64,000 nt of DNA, taken from assembly GCA_958450325.1 (NCBI GenBank), contig OY288250.1, forward strand, positions 55,566,898-55,630,897, given 5' to 3'. Below, one piece after another: positions 53,609-64,000 of this stretch; the first letter of the stretch is position 1; each line of letters begins with the position of its first letter. The notes beneath the pieces are model-generated. The model had not been told where the DNA came from. It ran no database searches and saw nothing but the letters and a program-made list of their open reading frames with translations. The DNA comes from Agrostemma githago (lineage: Eukaryota > Streptophyta > Magnoliopsida > Caryophyllales > Caryophyllaceae). Made by a program: the position numbers and the translations under genes.

Positions 53609-55080
53609 TTGGGTCAAGATTTTCAGGCCCACCTCATTCAACCACATATTTCCAACGGTCCATGGTTTATGGATACGGGCGCATCCTCTTATTTGAGTGC
53701 CGACCCAGATAACCTTTGTTCCCCTTTTAATTCTAGCTCGATTCGTTCAATTTACGTCGGGAATGGTTCTAGTATTCCGGTTCTCGGGTCCGACACCTCT
53801 AACCTACCCACTAAAACTCGAACCCTTCGCCTAAATAATGTTTTATATACTCCCCAAATTATTAAAAATCTAATCTCCGTACGACAATTTACGAAGGAAA
53901 ATAATGTATCCGTCGAGTTTGACCCATATGGATTTTCCGTGAAAGACTTAGCAAATGGGAATTTGATTCTGAGAAGTAATAGTGACGGCGAGTTGTACCC
54001 TGTGTCTTCCCCCCCAACCACTATGTCCTCCTCTAATCAGCACCTTGTCACCATGTCCTCTGACATTTGGCATTCCCGACTAGGTCATCCCGGGCCAAAC
54101 ATTTTGGACATTCTGCGTAATAAATTTTCCCTTGATTGTAATAAAACCGAGCGTCGCTCGCACCTTTGTCATTCATGTCAAATAAGCAAACATAAACGCC
54201 TACCTTTTTCCGAGTCGTTTTCTCAAACGGTGGCCCCTTTTGACATTATCCATAGTGACCTCTGGACGTCTCCCGTGCTTAGTAAATCCGGTTATAAATA
54301 TTATCTTGTGCTCATTGACAATTTTTTGCAATTTGTTTTGGTTTATCCTCTCAGACATAGATCTGAAACCTATACCAAGTTCTTAAATTTTCGTGCTTAC
54401 GTCAAAACCCAATTTAATCGCGAAATTAAGCTTTTCGAGGTGACCTTGGTCGTGAATTCGACAATAATTCATTTCGCCAATTTGGAGATGAACATGGTCT
54501 CATTTTCCGCTTCTCGTTCCCCCAAACCTCATCTCAAAATGGTAAGGCCGAGCGCATGATCCGCCGTTTAAATGAAATCGTCCTCACCTTGCTTTTTCAC
54601 GCATCTGTCCCGGTTATTTTTGGGTTGATGCTCTCCACACCGCCACTCACCTACATAATATCCTTCCCTCCCGAGTCCTCAACTCTCAATCCCCCACCTC
54701 AGTCCTTTTTCTCAAACATCCTTCCTATCAACACCTCCGTGTTTTTGGTTGTGCTTGCTACTCTAATCTCTCTTCCACCCGTCCCCACAAACTTGCACCT
54801 CGATCCACTCGGTGTGTCTTCCTCGGGTATCCTAATGAATTTTGTGGATACAAATGTCTCGACCCCACCACCGGCAAAATCATTCACTCCCGTCATGTCA
54901 CGTTCGATGAATCAATTTTCCCGTTTGCTCGGTCTGACCCACAACCCGCATCCACTTATTCCTTCCTAGACTCGTCCTCCTCCCTACCTCCTACCATCAT
55001 CACCACGCTTCTTACCCCGGAACCCACGCCCAAGCCCCCGGCCCAACCTCCACTATCCCCCCACCTCAACCTTCCCCTCT
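53609..55080 (+). pseudogene. Ty1/copia protease and integrase, broken
   Basis: The first frame (53609-54559) has a protease DTGAS at about residue 22, a pre-integrase WHSRLGHPG, a zinc-binding C-HSCQ block and integrase start FDIIHSDLWTSP. A frameshift near 54440 moves the second catalytic region to another frame. The Glu region (KAERMIRRLNEI) and VFGC and GYPNEFCGYKC-like blocks continue with a further shift near 54640. The end is a Pro/Ser/Thr-rich linker. At least two frameshifts, so it is inactive. Confidence 0.87.
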
Positions 55081-55317
55081 CCCACCCCAAACACCATCGA
55101 CCACCCCACCCCCTCTTCCCCTGAAACCCCAGCCACAACCACCTCTTCTCCACCACCACCACCACCTCCACCTCCCACCCGCTCCCATCGCATGACCATT
55201 CGGGCTATGCACGGCATATTTAAACCCCGTGTTTTAACCGCTTCCGCCACCCCACCTCTCTCCCCCCTCCCGAAATCACCTCACCTTGCCCTCCGTGACA
55301 CAAACTGGAATACTGCC

Positions 55318-56055
55318 ATGAATGACGAATATCGTGCTTTAATTAAAAATTGAACGTGGGACTTGGTCCCTCGGCCCACGAATTCCCCTGTCATTCGGTG
55401 TATGTGGTTGTATCGTCACAAATTTAATTCAGACGGCTCCCTTGCTCGGTACAAGGCTCGCCTTGTGGTTAATGGTAAGAGTCAACAAGTCGGCATTGAC
55501 TGTGATGAAACTCTTAGTCCGGTTGTCAAACCAACCACCATTCGCACCGTCCTCAGTCTCGTTGTTACTTGAGCTTGGCCCATACATCAGTTGGACGTTA
55601 AGAATGTTTTCTTTCATGGCAACCTTGTCGAAACCGTGTTTATGCACCAGCCCCCGGGATTTGTTGATCCCTCGGTTCCTGGTCACGTTTGTCGTCTTCG
55701 TAAGTTCCTCTATGGCCTCAAACAGGCCCCCAGGGCGTGGTACCAACGCTTTGCAAATTTTATTCTCTCCCGAGGCTTAAAGAGTAGTGTCTGTGACCAA
55801 TCGCTGTTTATTCTCCATCACGGGCATGACATGGCTTATTTATTACTTTATGTTGATGACATCGTGCTAACCGCATCTAGCACTAGCTTGCTACGACGTA
55901 TTATCACTACTCTCTCGCAGGAATTTGCTATGTCCGACCTTGGTTCTCTCCACCACTTCCTTGGCATCAACGTCACACGTCGATCCACCGGTCTTTTTCT
56001 CTCGCAAGAGTCTTATGCCCGAGACATCCTATACAAAGAAGGGGTTATTTGTTAG
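55318..56055 (+). pseudogene. Ty1/copia reverse transcriptase, truncated (Ale/Retrofit-like)
   Basis: Same element as the integrase. Blocks: MNDEYRALIKN, WLYRHKFNSDGSLARYKARL, LDVKNVFFHGNL, VFMHQPPGFVDP, LYGLKQAPRAWYQRF and the catalytic YVDD at 55849-55860, then SDLGSLHHFLGI. Two Trp codons are now TGA (55352-55354, 55570-55572). The frame stops at GVIC just after ARDILYKE, and no RNase H or 3' LTR follows; it was cut off there. LYGLKQAPRAWYQRF and the short LTR suggest the Ale/Retrofit lineage. Confidence 0.9.
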
Positions 56056-56795
56056 AAGTACTTTTATTTTGTGTACGTATCCCTTTACAGAAAGAGTCTT
56101 GCTATTTGTATGTATTGCGTATTCAGCAGAGAAAGTATTAAGATCATCTTTACTTCACTTATTAGTTATGAGTCCAATAAATTTACCATGGGGGAAGTAA
56201 CGTGATTCAAAGCTTGTAGCTATCTGTTGTTCCCTTGAACAATTACTCTTTTTTTTGGGGGGGGGGGGGGGAACCTTGAACAATACTCTACTTAGATACG
56301 ATATTACGATGTACTTCGTGTATAATCTGCCACATACCCAAGTAGTCAAAGTTGCTAAAAGCGTGAAGCGGACAATAAAATGTAATATTTCTCACACTGA
56401 ATATAAAAAGTATTTCGTAAATAAATAAACGAGACAGAGGGACTAATAATGTAGGACTAATTAAGTAACAAGTAATAACCTTACAATCAATAATTTGGTA
56501 CACGTATAATTTTGTTCTTTTTTTTAAAAAAAATAATTCTTGTAAAGGTATATACTACAACAGGTAGAGCGAACTACTAGTGCCATAATCTACAATAAAC
56601 TCTTTTTTCTTAAAGAATGATCTACAATAAATTATGATTCATAGAGTCGTCAGTTAAAAATAGAATTCAATTATGTGCAAACAATATATACTCCGTATGA
56701 AGTATGACTCCCCAATTCAATCTAATCTACCAATTCACGTTATGACTTTTAGAAATTAAACTTGAAATTTGTCATCGTTAATATATTAAATGGTA
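56056..56795. other. AT-rich DNA with a T/G homopolymer
   Basis: No gene seen. A T run followed by about 15 G (56249-56271) lies between two partly duplicated CCTTGAACAATWACTC segments. Confidence 0.6.
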
Positions 56796-56891
56796 CTCCC
56801 TCCTCCCCATAATGATTTTCCGATTCCACTTTTAATCAAAATGGGTGAGATTAAAATAATGAGTGGGAAAATCATAGTAGATGGGAGGGAG
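56796..56891. mobile_element. Stowaway-like MITE, 96 bp
   Basis: Ends CTCCCTCC and GGGAGGGAG flanked by TA on both sides (56794-56795, 56892-56893). The body is nearly self-complementary (ATGATTTTCC and GGAAAATCAT). Confidence 0.8.
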
Positions 56892-56944
56892 TATGTAACT
56901 TTGAATATTATTGAAACTATATATCCTTCGATACCAAAAATATT

Positions 56945-57538
56945 GGAAAATTTCCATTGGTACTATCTTAGTTTTGATTTTTGCCAATACTAAACAATTA
57001 TTTATAAAATTCTCAGTTGTACCACTATAATGTAACTTATTCCTAAAAATCTAATTAACCAATTACACTACTATAAAATAACTTCCTAAAAAAATTTTGG
57101 CCATTTTTTTTTCAGACCCAAGAATCTTATAAAACTGTGTATAATAACACTTCATATTCAGCCGTTTTGGAAGTCCGTTACCGCAGCGTTTTATCTCCTC
57201 CCGATTTTTATACCATGTGTCATGGGTAGCTTCACGATGTAACTCGTTCCATTTCACGCCCAAACAACAAGTACACGTATTTTTTGCGCGAATAACAGAT
57301 CAGATGTTTGACTGACGTTGATTTTTTGTGTACCGCCACCCTCGAATGTTATTTTTTCCCGCTAATTTTTTTTGTAATGAAAGGAAGAGTTTTTTGGTTT
57401 AATGAGATAGACGTTATTTAACCCAAAAAATAGATTTTTAGGAATAAGTTAAACTATAGTGGTATAATTGAGAATTTTATAAGTAATTGTTTTCCATTGA
57501 CAAAAGCCAAAACTAGGATGGTACCAGTGAGAATTTCC
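56945..57538. mobile_element. Mutator-like MITE, about 595 bp
   Basis: Inverted arms of about 110 bp: GGTACTATCTTAGTTTTG, TTATAAAATTCTCA, CACTATARTKTAACTTATTC. Near-identical 9-bp flanks (AAAAATATT and GAAAATATT). No transposase. Confidence 0.72.
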
Positions 57539-57671
57539 TGAAAATATTTCATCAAGTATAATTGTTTTAGAAACTTCATATTTTAATAACAAAAAGTCTA
57601 AAAATAATACGGTTAAGGTTAAAATGATGTCTCAAAAATTACCTAAAAAGTAATGATTAGTTATTACGAGA

Positions 57672-57990
57672 AATTTTTGTCAAAATAATGCTCAAAAATA
57701 AATTTATTATCCTTTTTGGTCGGAACAAATTTAATTAACAAAATGGTTCCCTGATAGGTTCGGATTGTGCTTTGTTTTTATGCGGAGTAAACCCGTCATT
57801 CCCAATGGCGGGTTATAGGCAAAAGTAATTTTTTTTCGTGATTTTTTTACTTCACAGACCCGCCATTCTCAATGACAGGTTTGCTTCACCTAACACGAGC
57901 CTCAATCCGAACCTTCCAGAGCACCATTTTGATAATTAGTTTTCATTCCGACCCGAAACGACAATTAATTTATTTTTGAGCATTTTTTTA
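57672..57990. mobile_element. Inverted-repeat MITE, about 320 bp
   Basis: Arms share TGCTCAAAAATAAATT, CAAAATGGT and GGTTCGGATTG; ACCCGYCATT and AATGGCGGGT lie inside. Borders approximate. Confidence 0.7.
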
Positions 57991-58093
57991 ATAAAATTCA
58001 CATTATACTCCGTATATTATAATATTATACACATATTTCATAGTTTTTCTATTTTGTTATCATAATATAAAAATCTCAAAAAAAAAAGAAGGG

Positions 58094-58625
58094 ATTTTCT
58101 ACGCGATACCCCTAAATTTTTTACTTTTTTACATGGTACCCCGTACCCCTACATTTTCTAGGTCTATACATGATACCCTTGAAGTTTATTATTAATTTAA
58201 CTAGCCCCCCGAAAGTTTTTTTCCATCAAGTTTTGTCGTTAGATTATGTTTTTAGCTTAGGATTAAGACTTCAATATCATTTAACTTAGATAATTAACAA
58301 GTAATTGAGCTTAATTTAAGTGTTATCATTTGATTTGGCAGTATAACGTAAAAAATATAGTTCGTTTAAATTCGAAGTATAACCGCAAACACGTACAAAA
58401 TTGTTAGTTTATGCTCAATTATCGGTTCATTAGGTATGTTAAATGACATTTAACTTTTAATCTTGAACATGAAAAAATAATTTGTTGCCAAAACTTGATG
58501 GGAAAAAATATTTATGGGTACCAATAAAGATAATAATAAAGTTGAGGGGTACCAAAGAAACTTTTAGTGAAATACAAGGGTACCATGTATACACGTAAAA
58601 ATGGTAGGGGTTGTTATCATGCACG
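58094..58625. mobile_element. Inverted-repeat MITE with arms of about 150 bp
   Basis: Both arms carry TACATGRTACCCTTG, AAGTTTATTATTA and CCATCAAGTTTTG blocks in opposite orientation. A related GGGATTTTCTACG-like terminus occurs inverted at 60660-60715. Confidence 0.6.
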
Positions 58626-58639
58626 GTAGTAGTAGAAGT

Positions 58640-59120
58640 AGAGGGAGAAGAAGATAAGATCTTATCTGAAACCAAAAACAGAGATTGTGTCGCGACAAGA
58701 ACGTCATTGTCCTAAAGTTGATTTATGCCCCGTCTGCTACACACAGCCTCAATGGCACTCAACTCTCAGGATTCCACAATCAAACCGTAACTTCAGTGTA
58801 GGTGAAGAATGGATGAATACAGCCAAGAACGTTTGCCAACAATGTAACCTGAACAGAGAGAGATATGAAGTATATGAGAGTGTATGTTTGTGGTGTGACT
58901 GAAGTGAAGTGAAGAGCAGGATATATAGTGATGCAAGAGCAAGAGTTCAGTGTACAGCAACAAATGCACACTAGAAACGCAAGCGGTGCGCCGCAGGCGC
59001 TCTACCAAAGCCCAAAGCCCGGCCCGTGCTCGCCTCGGCTCGGTGCTCGCGCACGCGTGTGTGATGTACGTAGTCCTCACTTGTACACATCTAGTGGGGC
59101 ATTTTAGTGGGTCATATATA
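58640..59120 (-). promoter_or_regulatory. Possible orphan promoter and 5' UTR
   Basis: On the minus strand a CG-rich segment (about 59060-58980) precedes a TATA box (CTATATATCC near 58930) and a CT-rich leader. The downstream gene is not recognisable and may be cut off by the MITE at 58625. The 71-codon plus-strand ORF here contains Cys pairs but I do not recognise it. Confidence 0.3.
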
Positions 59121-59215
59121 AACACATTTTAGAAGCATTAAATGTTTCATGTGGGATAGTTAATACCACTAATTGTGCTTTTTTTGAAGCATTTAACTCT
59201 CTAACAGCGAAAAGG

Positions 59216-60646
59216 CTACACTTACACAGCGTGTATGAAAAATTCATACACAGCTAATTAGAAGTCGCCACATGTCATTTGTGAATTAATTAGTTTAAGG
59301 TTAGCTTAGTAATTTCACGTGTTTAGTTAATTTCTTACCTTAATATGGTTAGGTCAATTTTAGGAAGTTATTATTTTCGATATTTGTCCTACTGATTTAT
59401 TTTGAGTAAATATTATTTCTTATTATATTTTCTAAATCTTGATTCTATTTTATTGTTATTTTGCTTTAAGCGATGAATAATCCTGGTTATTTTTTCAGTT
59501 ACTCTATTAATATTTTTTTTCGGTTTTATAATTTTTTATTAAACATAAAATCAATGACTTTAGGTGTTATAGAAAGTTAGTCATTACTCTATTTTTATCA
59601 TTTTTTAGATTTTTTTTTATTAAAGAGAAATAGTAAATCATCAAAAAAAAAATTATCCGTTATATTTTTTTATCATTTGTATTTTTTTCGGTCTTACTTT
59701 TTTTAAACACAAAAAAAAATGATTTACTAAAAAAATATACGTAATCATTTTTAACACAAAAATCAACATCTTTTAAAATATTTAGAAATGTTTTTTTAGG
59801 TGTTATTCAAAAAAAAGGAAATAATTAAAAATGATTATTTTAAAAAAATGAATGACCAAATAAAATAAAAAGGGGAAATTTAAAATGTGAAGTAATTAAA
59901 CGAAAATAAAATAAAATAATAAATTAGGGCTATTATCTCCCTAAACCTTAACCATACTAGTATAGTGGAATCATTTTGTTTACATATTTTATACGGAGTA
60001 CTATAAAAGAGTTTAATCATGTTTTTATTATCATTTAAAACGAAATAGGAAATAATCTTGATTACTTTATTTTATTAATGAAAAGAAAAATAAAAAACAA
60101 TAAAAAAATTATTAGAATATTTAATTTTAATCTACAAAATAATCTAGTTCTTTAGGTGTTCTTTTCTTATTGGATGAATATAATTAAGCTACCCTTAATT
60201 TCTTAATTCACAAAATATCTAATTTTAATATAGAAATGAAAAAAAATGTAAGTTCGTTACTTTTCTCCTTTTTGGATAAATATATTTAAGTTACCCTTTT
60301 TGCGAAAAAAATAGTTATGAACTACGGAGTAATAATTAAATAAAATAATCAGGATGATTTTCTATTTCTTTTTAAAAATCTAAATAATATTAAATGATAA
60401 TTAATTAAGTAAACATATAATAAAATAAAGAAGTCTAATAATTTCTCTAATTAAAATAAAAGTTATAAAAATAAGTGAAAAGTAATTAAGATGAATAACA
60501 AAAATAAAAACTTTCTAAAATTAATTAAAGATCTAAAATTACTAATCTAACCTTAAACTAACCATCTTTGGTTAACTCACATATGACACGTGGCAAACTC
60601 TTATTAGTTGTGTATGAAAAATGTTATACACGCTGTGTAAGTGTAT
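59216..60646. mobile_element. Inverted-repeat DNA transposon, about 1.43 kb, no transposase
   Basis: Arms of about 100 bp share TACACTTACACAGCGTGTAT, ATTCATACACA, GCCACRTGTCAT and AGTTTAAGGTTAG. The interior is extremely AT-rich with no ORF. No clear target duplication seen. Confidence 0.72.
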
Positions 60647-60821
60647 CATCTTCCCTCTAACAGAGATATCAGGTAGAAAAGTAAAAAGTTCAGGGATAAC
60701 ACGTAGAAAATCCAGGGAAAAAAAGTTTATATTAATGATAAAATTATTTAACATCAATTTCATTAAATTATTTTCATAATTGATTTTACGATACTTTTTA
60801 TTAATAGGACGGAGTGTTGGG

Positions 60822-60996
60822 CCTTGTTCTTTCTAACTTATTTTCAGCTCGAAGCAATAATATTCATCCTTATTCATCCTTACTCACTTAGTTCATTTCA
60901 ATTTAACTTAACCTCATTGAATTAAGTTTAGCTACATTAAGTCACTCTCATTTAAATTCAATTCACCTCCTTTCGATCAGGTGTAAAGAATATGAC
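60822..60996. mobile_element. Tourist-like (PIF/Harbinger) MITE, about 175 bp
   Basis: Left GGGCCTTGTTCTTTC resembles the termini of the element at 1979; right end ACGGCC followed by TTA. Flanks TTG and TTA. Confidence 0.45.
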
Positions 60997-61741
60997 GGCC
61001 TTACTTTTTGTTAATTTGAGTATAATTTTTTTATGCAAAAAAATATAGGGGAAACATATGTAACAATGTCTTGTACTTTATTGTAAGTATTACTCTCTCC
61101 AATTTTAAATGATGTCACTTTTTAATTTAATATTTCTCGTATATATTATCCAAATGAAACAATTATTTAAAAGTCGAAGGAGTGTTTCTTTTTAAAGATA
61201 AACGATTGATAATAAAAGTGGAATACACCGAGTAAAACTTATGGAGTTAGTATTGAGAAGGTAAGTAGAACTGTAGAAGTATGGAAAGGGATCGGAGGAG
61301 GTAAACGTAATTGAAGGCAGAGAAGGTCAGGGTGAAATGGGATCCGAGTCAGAGTAGTTAATTAGGTTAAGGTTTCTCAATGTTTTCTGGAGTTTAGATG
61401 TACGGCTCACGTAATAGAGCATACTTTAGTTTATGTACAGTGTACTTGTATAGTTGTATTATGTTTGTACATGATGCTGCACCCAGTCGATAGAAGATTC
61501 GGGGTAGACGGTAGTTACTCCACTTGTAAACAGCTATAAGTATGAGTCCCATTGTTGTCGGGATCGGAATTCTACTTTAAATCAACAGGAGGGTAGAATC
61601 GAATCGGTAGAATTGGACCGTAGAATCGTAAGATTCTACAAACTCACTACATATAGTTTTTGTTTAGCGAAAACCTATGATTGAAAATTAATTTACTTAT
61701 TTATTACTCTATATTTATTCATAATTAATGATTTTAATATA
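60997..61741. other. AT-rich DNA without recognisable gene
   Basis: A weak Stowaway-like start (TACTCTCTCC near 61092) is visible. Otherwise nothing supported. Confidence 0.5.
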
Positions 61742-62009
61742 TTCCCTCTGTCTCAAAATGTTTGTCTTATTTATTTTGCACAGTAACTAAGAAAATAGTG
61801 TGAGGATCGAGTATATAGGCAATGATGACTTTTTTATATGACGAGTCATAATTTTGTGTGAGGTAATGAATGACAAAATGATAAGTACTTTAATTTGGTA
61901 GAGATAAATTTGTAAAAGAGGATAGAATAAAAAAGAAAGTTGTGAAATAGGACAATCTTTAAGAATCACTCAAAAAGGAATACAGGACAATCTTAGTGGA
62001 CTGAGGGAG
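61742..62009. mobile_element. Stowaway-like MITE, 268 bp
   Basis: TA, then TTCCCTCTGTC; inverted right end CTCCCTCAGTCC followed by TA (62010-62011). The ends share TGTCYT motifs. Confidence 0.72.
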
Positions 62010-62452
62010 TATCATTTTATGAACTCGATCGTTTCTACGACTTACAAGGAATTTGAGTTTTATGATGTCATTATATAAAAATATATATTAGCCATTTTAC
62101 TACGAAATTGGATCGTAGGATCGTATTATCATCCATTCATCCTACCTTTAAAAATTTTCAAATTACTAGGATTGTAAAATTCTACAACCACAATAGAATC
62201 GTAATATCTAGGATCCATTAGACATATTTCGATTATAAAATCGTAGAATCGTAAGGTCAAATTGCGATTTTGACGAGAGAATGTGGAATCCTTTCTATTT
62301 ACTCATTATATTATTTGCTTGCTTTTAAACCATTCTTGTCGCTTCTGATGTTTCACTTCTTCACCATTCACCACCCCTTGAATTAGCAGCCGTATTAAAA
62401 GGTACGGAGTAGTAATTAGCGTCTCTGGGTTTTGAACTAGTACTCAGTATTA
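62010..62452. other. AT-rich spacer with GAATCGTA repeats
   Basis: Scattered short GAATCGTAGAATCG-type repeats, also at 61590-61630. No gene seen. Confidence 0.5.
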
Positions 62453-62652
62453 AAAAAAAGATAATGTTAAATACAGTTTTAGGATTGTATTTCAATATTA
62501 AATATTTTTTATATTTAACTTAAAGTTAGACATTTAAGAATATATTATACCTACAACGATACAATTAATATAAGTATTAATATTTTGTATTAAAAGAGTA
62601 TTAATCTGTTAGATACAACCCTAAGAATGATATTTATCATTTTCTGTAAAAA
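62453..62652. mobile_element. Inverted-repeat MITE, about 200 bp
   Basis: Arms AAGATAATGTTAAATACAGT with TAGGATTGTAT on the left and the inverted AATGATAAATATCATTCTTA with GGGTTGTAT on the right. Confidence 0.6.
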
Positions 62653-63926
62653 AAATAAGTCAGACACTTATTTTTCCTTCCTTCTTTGGAATTCAAATGC
62701 ATGCATTGTAATCGTAATCTAACTGTTTGCGTGAGCGATGTAATTACCCATTTACACCTATATATTTTTGAACCTGGAAATCGTATACCATAACGTACAG
62801 TACAGTACTATTATGTCAAACATCATTTGTTAACTCTCTTGTCATCCTTAGACCTTAACTAAGAAAATCGCACATGGCTATTAATATACTCGGTACTTGT
62901 TGAGTGCTAAACAAGGGAACCAACTGGAGAACACCAATCATAAATCATAAGAAATGTTTAGTCATAGAAACTGATTAATTCGAGTAATAGATAAGATATG
63001 TACAGATGTACTTAGCATAATCATACTATTATGCTAAGTACATATGATTATATGATCCTAATTAATTAATACTCCGTAACAATATAATCTTAAGTCTTAA
63101 CTCTATCATTAATGGTCCATTAGATACATGAAAAGAACCACGAAAACAAATAGGGAGTATGACTCGCAAGGATGTTGCCTAGTTAAAACGTGTGGTTATC
63201 ATCCCAAGGGTATTATCAAATTCAAGTTTCTGCAAGATCGATCTTGTGGGAATCGTATGACTTGAAACTATATCTTCTAGACTTTGAGTCTGTCGTCCTA
63301 TGAGTGGTTTACCTGGCGTGCGTGGTTTGCAGGCTATGCGTGTATCCTTACCCAGAGCACATCAAAAGTAGCGACTTCCCATCATGAAAAAAATATAGGG
63401 AATATGTAGTCTATTGTATGTTTTAAACAGTGTCAAGTGGTATGTACATCTGTAGGGAGATCAGCCCAATCATAATAATAATCCTTCTAAAATCGCACTT
63501 TGCTTAAAATTGTTTCGGCCTCAATAGCATATAAGGTAACGCGTCTGGTTGGTTATACTCGTAATCTATAGCCCTAGGTTATAGGGCACTGTCGTCGTCG
63601 TTTCATGTAGACTTGGGTCAACGTTGCTTTGCTTGTTCGGTACCTTTTGTGCGCCTACAACTCCCAATTTGCACCACATTTTTAACTATTAGAAGCCATT
63701 ACTTTGAACTAATAATGTTGCAATAGTTGGAATACTTTTGTTTTGTTTTCTTCTCTGAGTTGATGGAAGCTAACACTACTCTTTCTAATATATGGAGTAT
63801 TCCGTATAGGGAATCATGACTATTTGCGTGCGTCTTTCTATTGTGGGAATCTATTCTAGTGGCCTGGCCGTCTATAAACTAACTTACTAGTATAATTATG
63901 ATATTATGTAATTACAATACTATTTA
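62653..63926. other. Unannotated spacer
   Basis: No ORF, RNA gene or repeat that I can support. Composition less extreme than to the left. Confidence 0.5.
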
Positions 63927-63951
63927 CTAGTTTTAACCCCGTATAAATGCA
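63927..63951 (-). mobile_element. Degenerate Helitron-like 3' terminus
   Basis: Minus strand ends GGGGTTAAAACTAG followed by T, similar to 48792 but with a weak hairpin. Could be coincidental. Confidence 0.3.
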
Positions 63952-64000
63952 CTTCTTAGAGCAAGTTCAGTAGTAAAAAATAGGGACTTGCTTGCAATTA

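Noticed and set aside
58687..58902. 71-codon ORF with Cys pairs (CPVCY, CQQCN)
   Set aside because: No recognisable family, short, and overlapping a possible minus-strand promoter; not enough to call a gene.
58980..59050. Possible tRNA-like segment in GC-rich DNA
   Set aside because: No cloverleaf with proper arm spacing or A and B boxes could be made.

Overview
This window is a plant repeat graveyard with no intact host gene that I can recognise. It is a set of LTR retrotransposons nested inside one another, followed by about 17 kb of AT-rich DNA holding copia fragments, small inverted-repeat transposons and a Helitron end. The plant assignment rests on tRNA-Asp-type and tRNA-Met-type primer sites, plant mobile domain antisense ORFs, Stowaway-like MITEs with TA target sites, and introns and TATA boxes of plant type. 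Frequent TACTCCGTAT-like motifs would suit Caryophyllales, but that is only a guess.

Layout. (1) 1-8959 and 34490-38931 are the 3' half of an old, decayed Ty3/gypsy element of Tat/Retand type. It holds the integrase end, two ORFs on the opposite strand (one a plant mobile domain protein), a 39-bp tandem repeat array, a polypurine tract and an LTR. A PIF/Harbinger-like element (1979-3969) sits in the second antisense ORF and itself contains a reverse-transcriptase-associated fragment with microsatellite tails. (2) Element A (8960-34489, target duplication GCTAT) is a non-autonomous, Athila-like LTR element inserted in the Tat element. (3) Element B (16251-34031, target duplication GTCTA) is a relative inserted in the 3' LTR of A. 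B is a tandem array: four copies of the internal ORF, spaced 3382, 3382 and 3364 bp, joined through three truncated LTRs, each with the same 49-bp perfect fold-back junction. (4) Element C (38937-46495, target duplication ACAGG) is a third, diverged relative. (5) 46556-48345 holds pieces of two Ty1/copia elements, and 52875-56055 a third, probably Ale-like copia element lacking gag and everything after RT. (6) The rest is AT-rich DNA with MITEs and two Helitron-like termini.

The most interesting system is the A/B/C group. None has protease, RT, RNase H or integrase. All keep one long ORF for an unrecognised protein of 395-417 residues (Tyr/Gln/Pro-rich N-terminus, coiled coil, acidic middle, conserved C-terminal FDLLL-x-AL-x-GYG). 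Two RNA hairpins show compensatory base changes between families: one between primer site and ORF, one about 0.9 kb after the ORF. The polypurine tract occurs twice, and clusters of the dyad TCCCGAYCGGGA lie upstream of the LTR TATA box and again after the ORF. This looks like a parasitic retroelement lineage that keeps RNA signals and one protein of its own while borrowing enzymes from an autonomous partner.

All domain calls come from reading motifs; no database search was possible.
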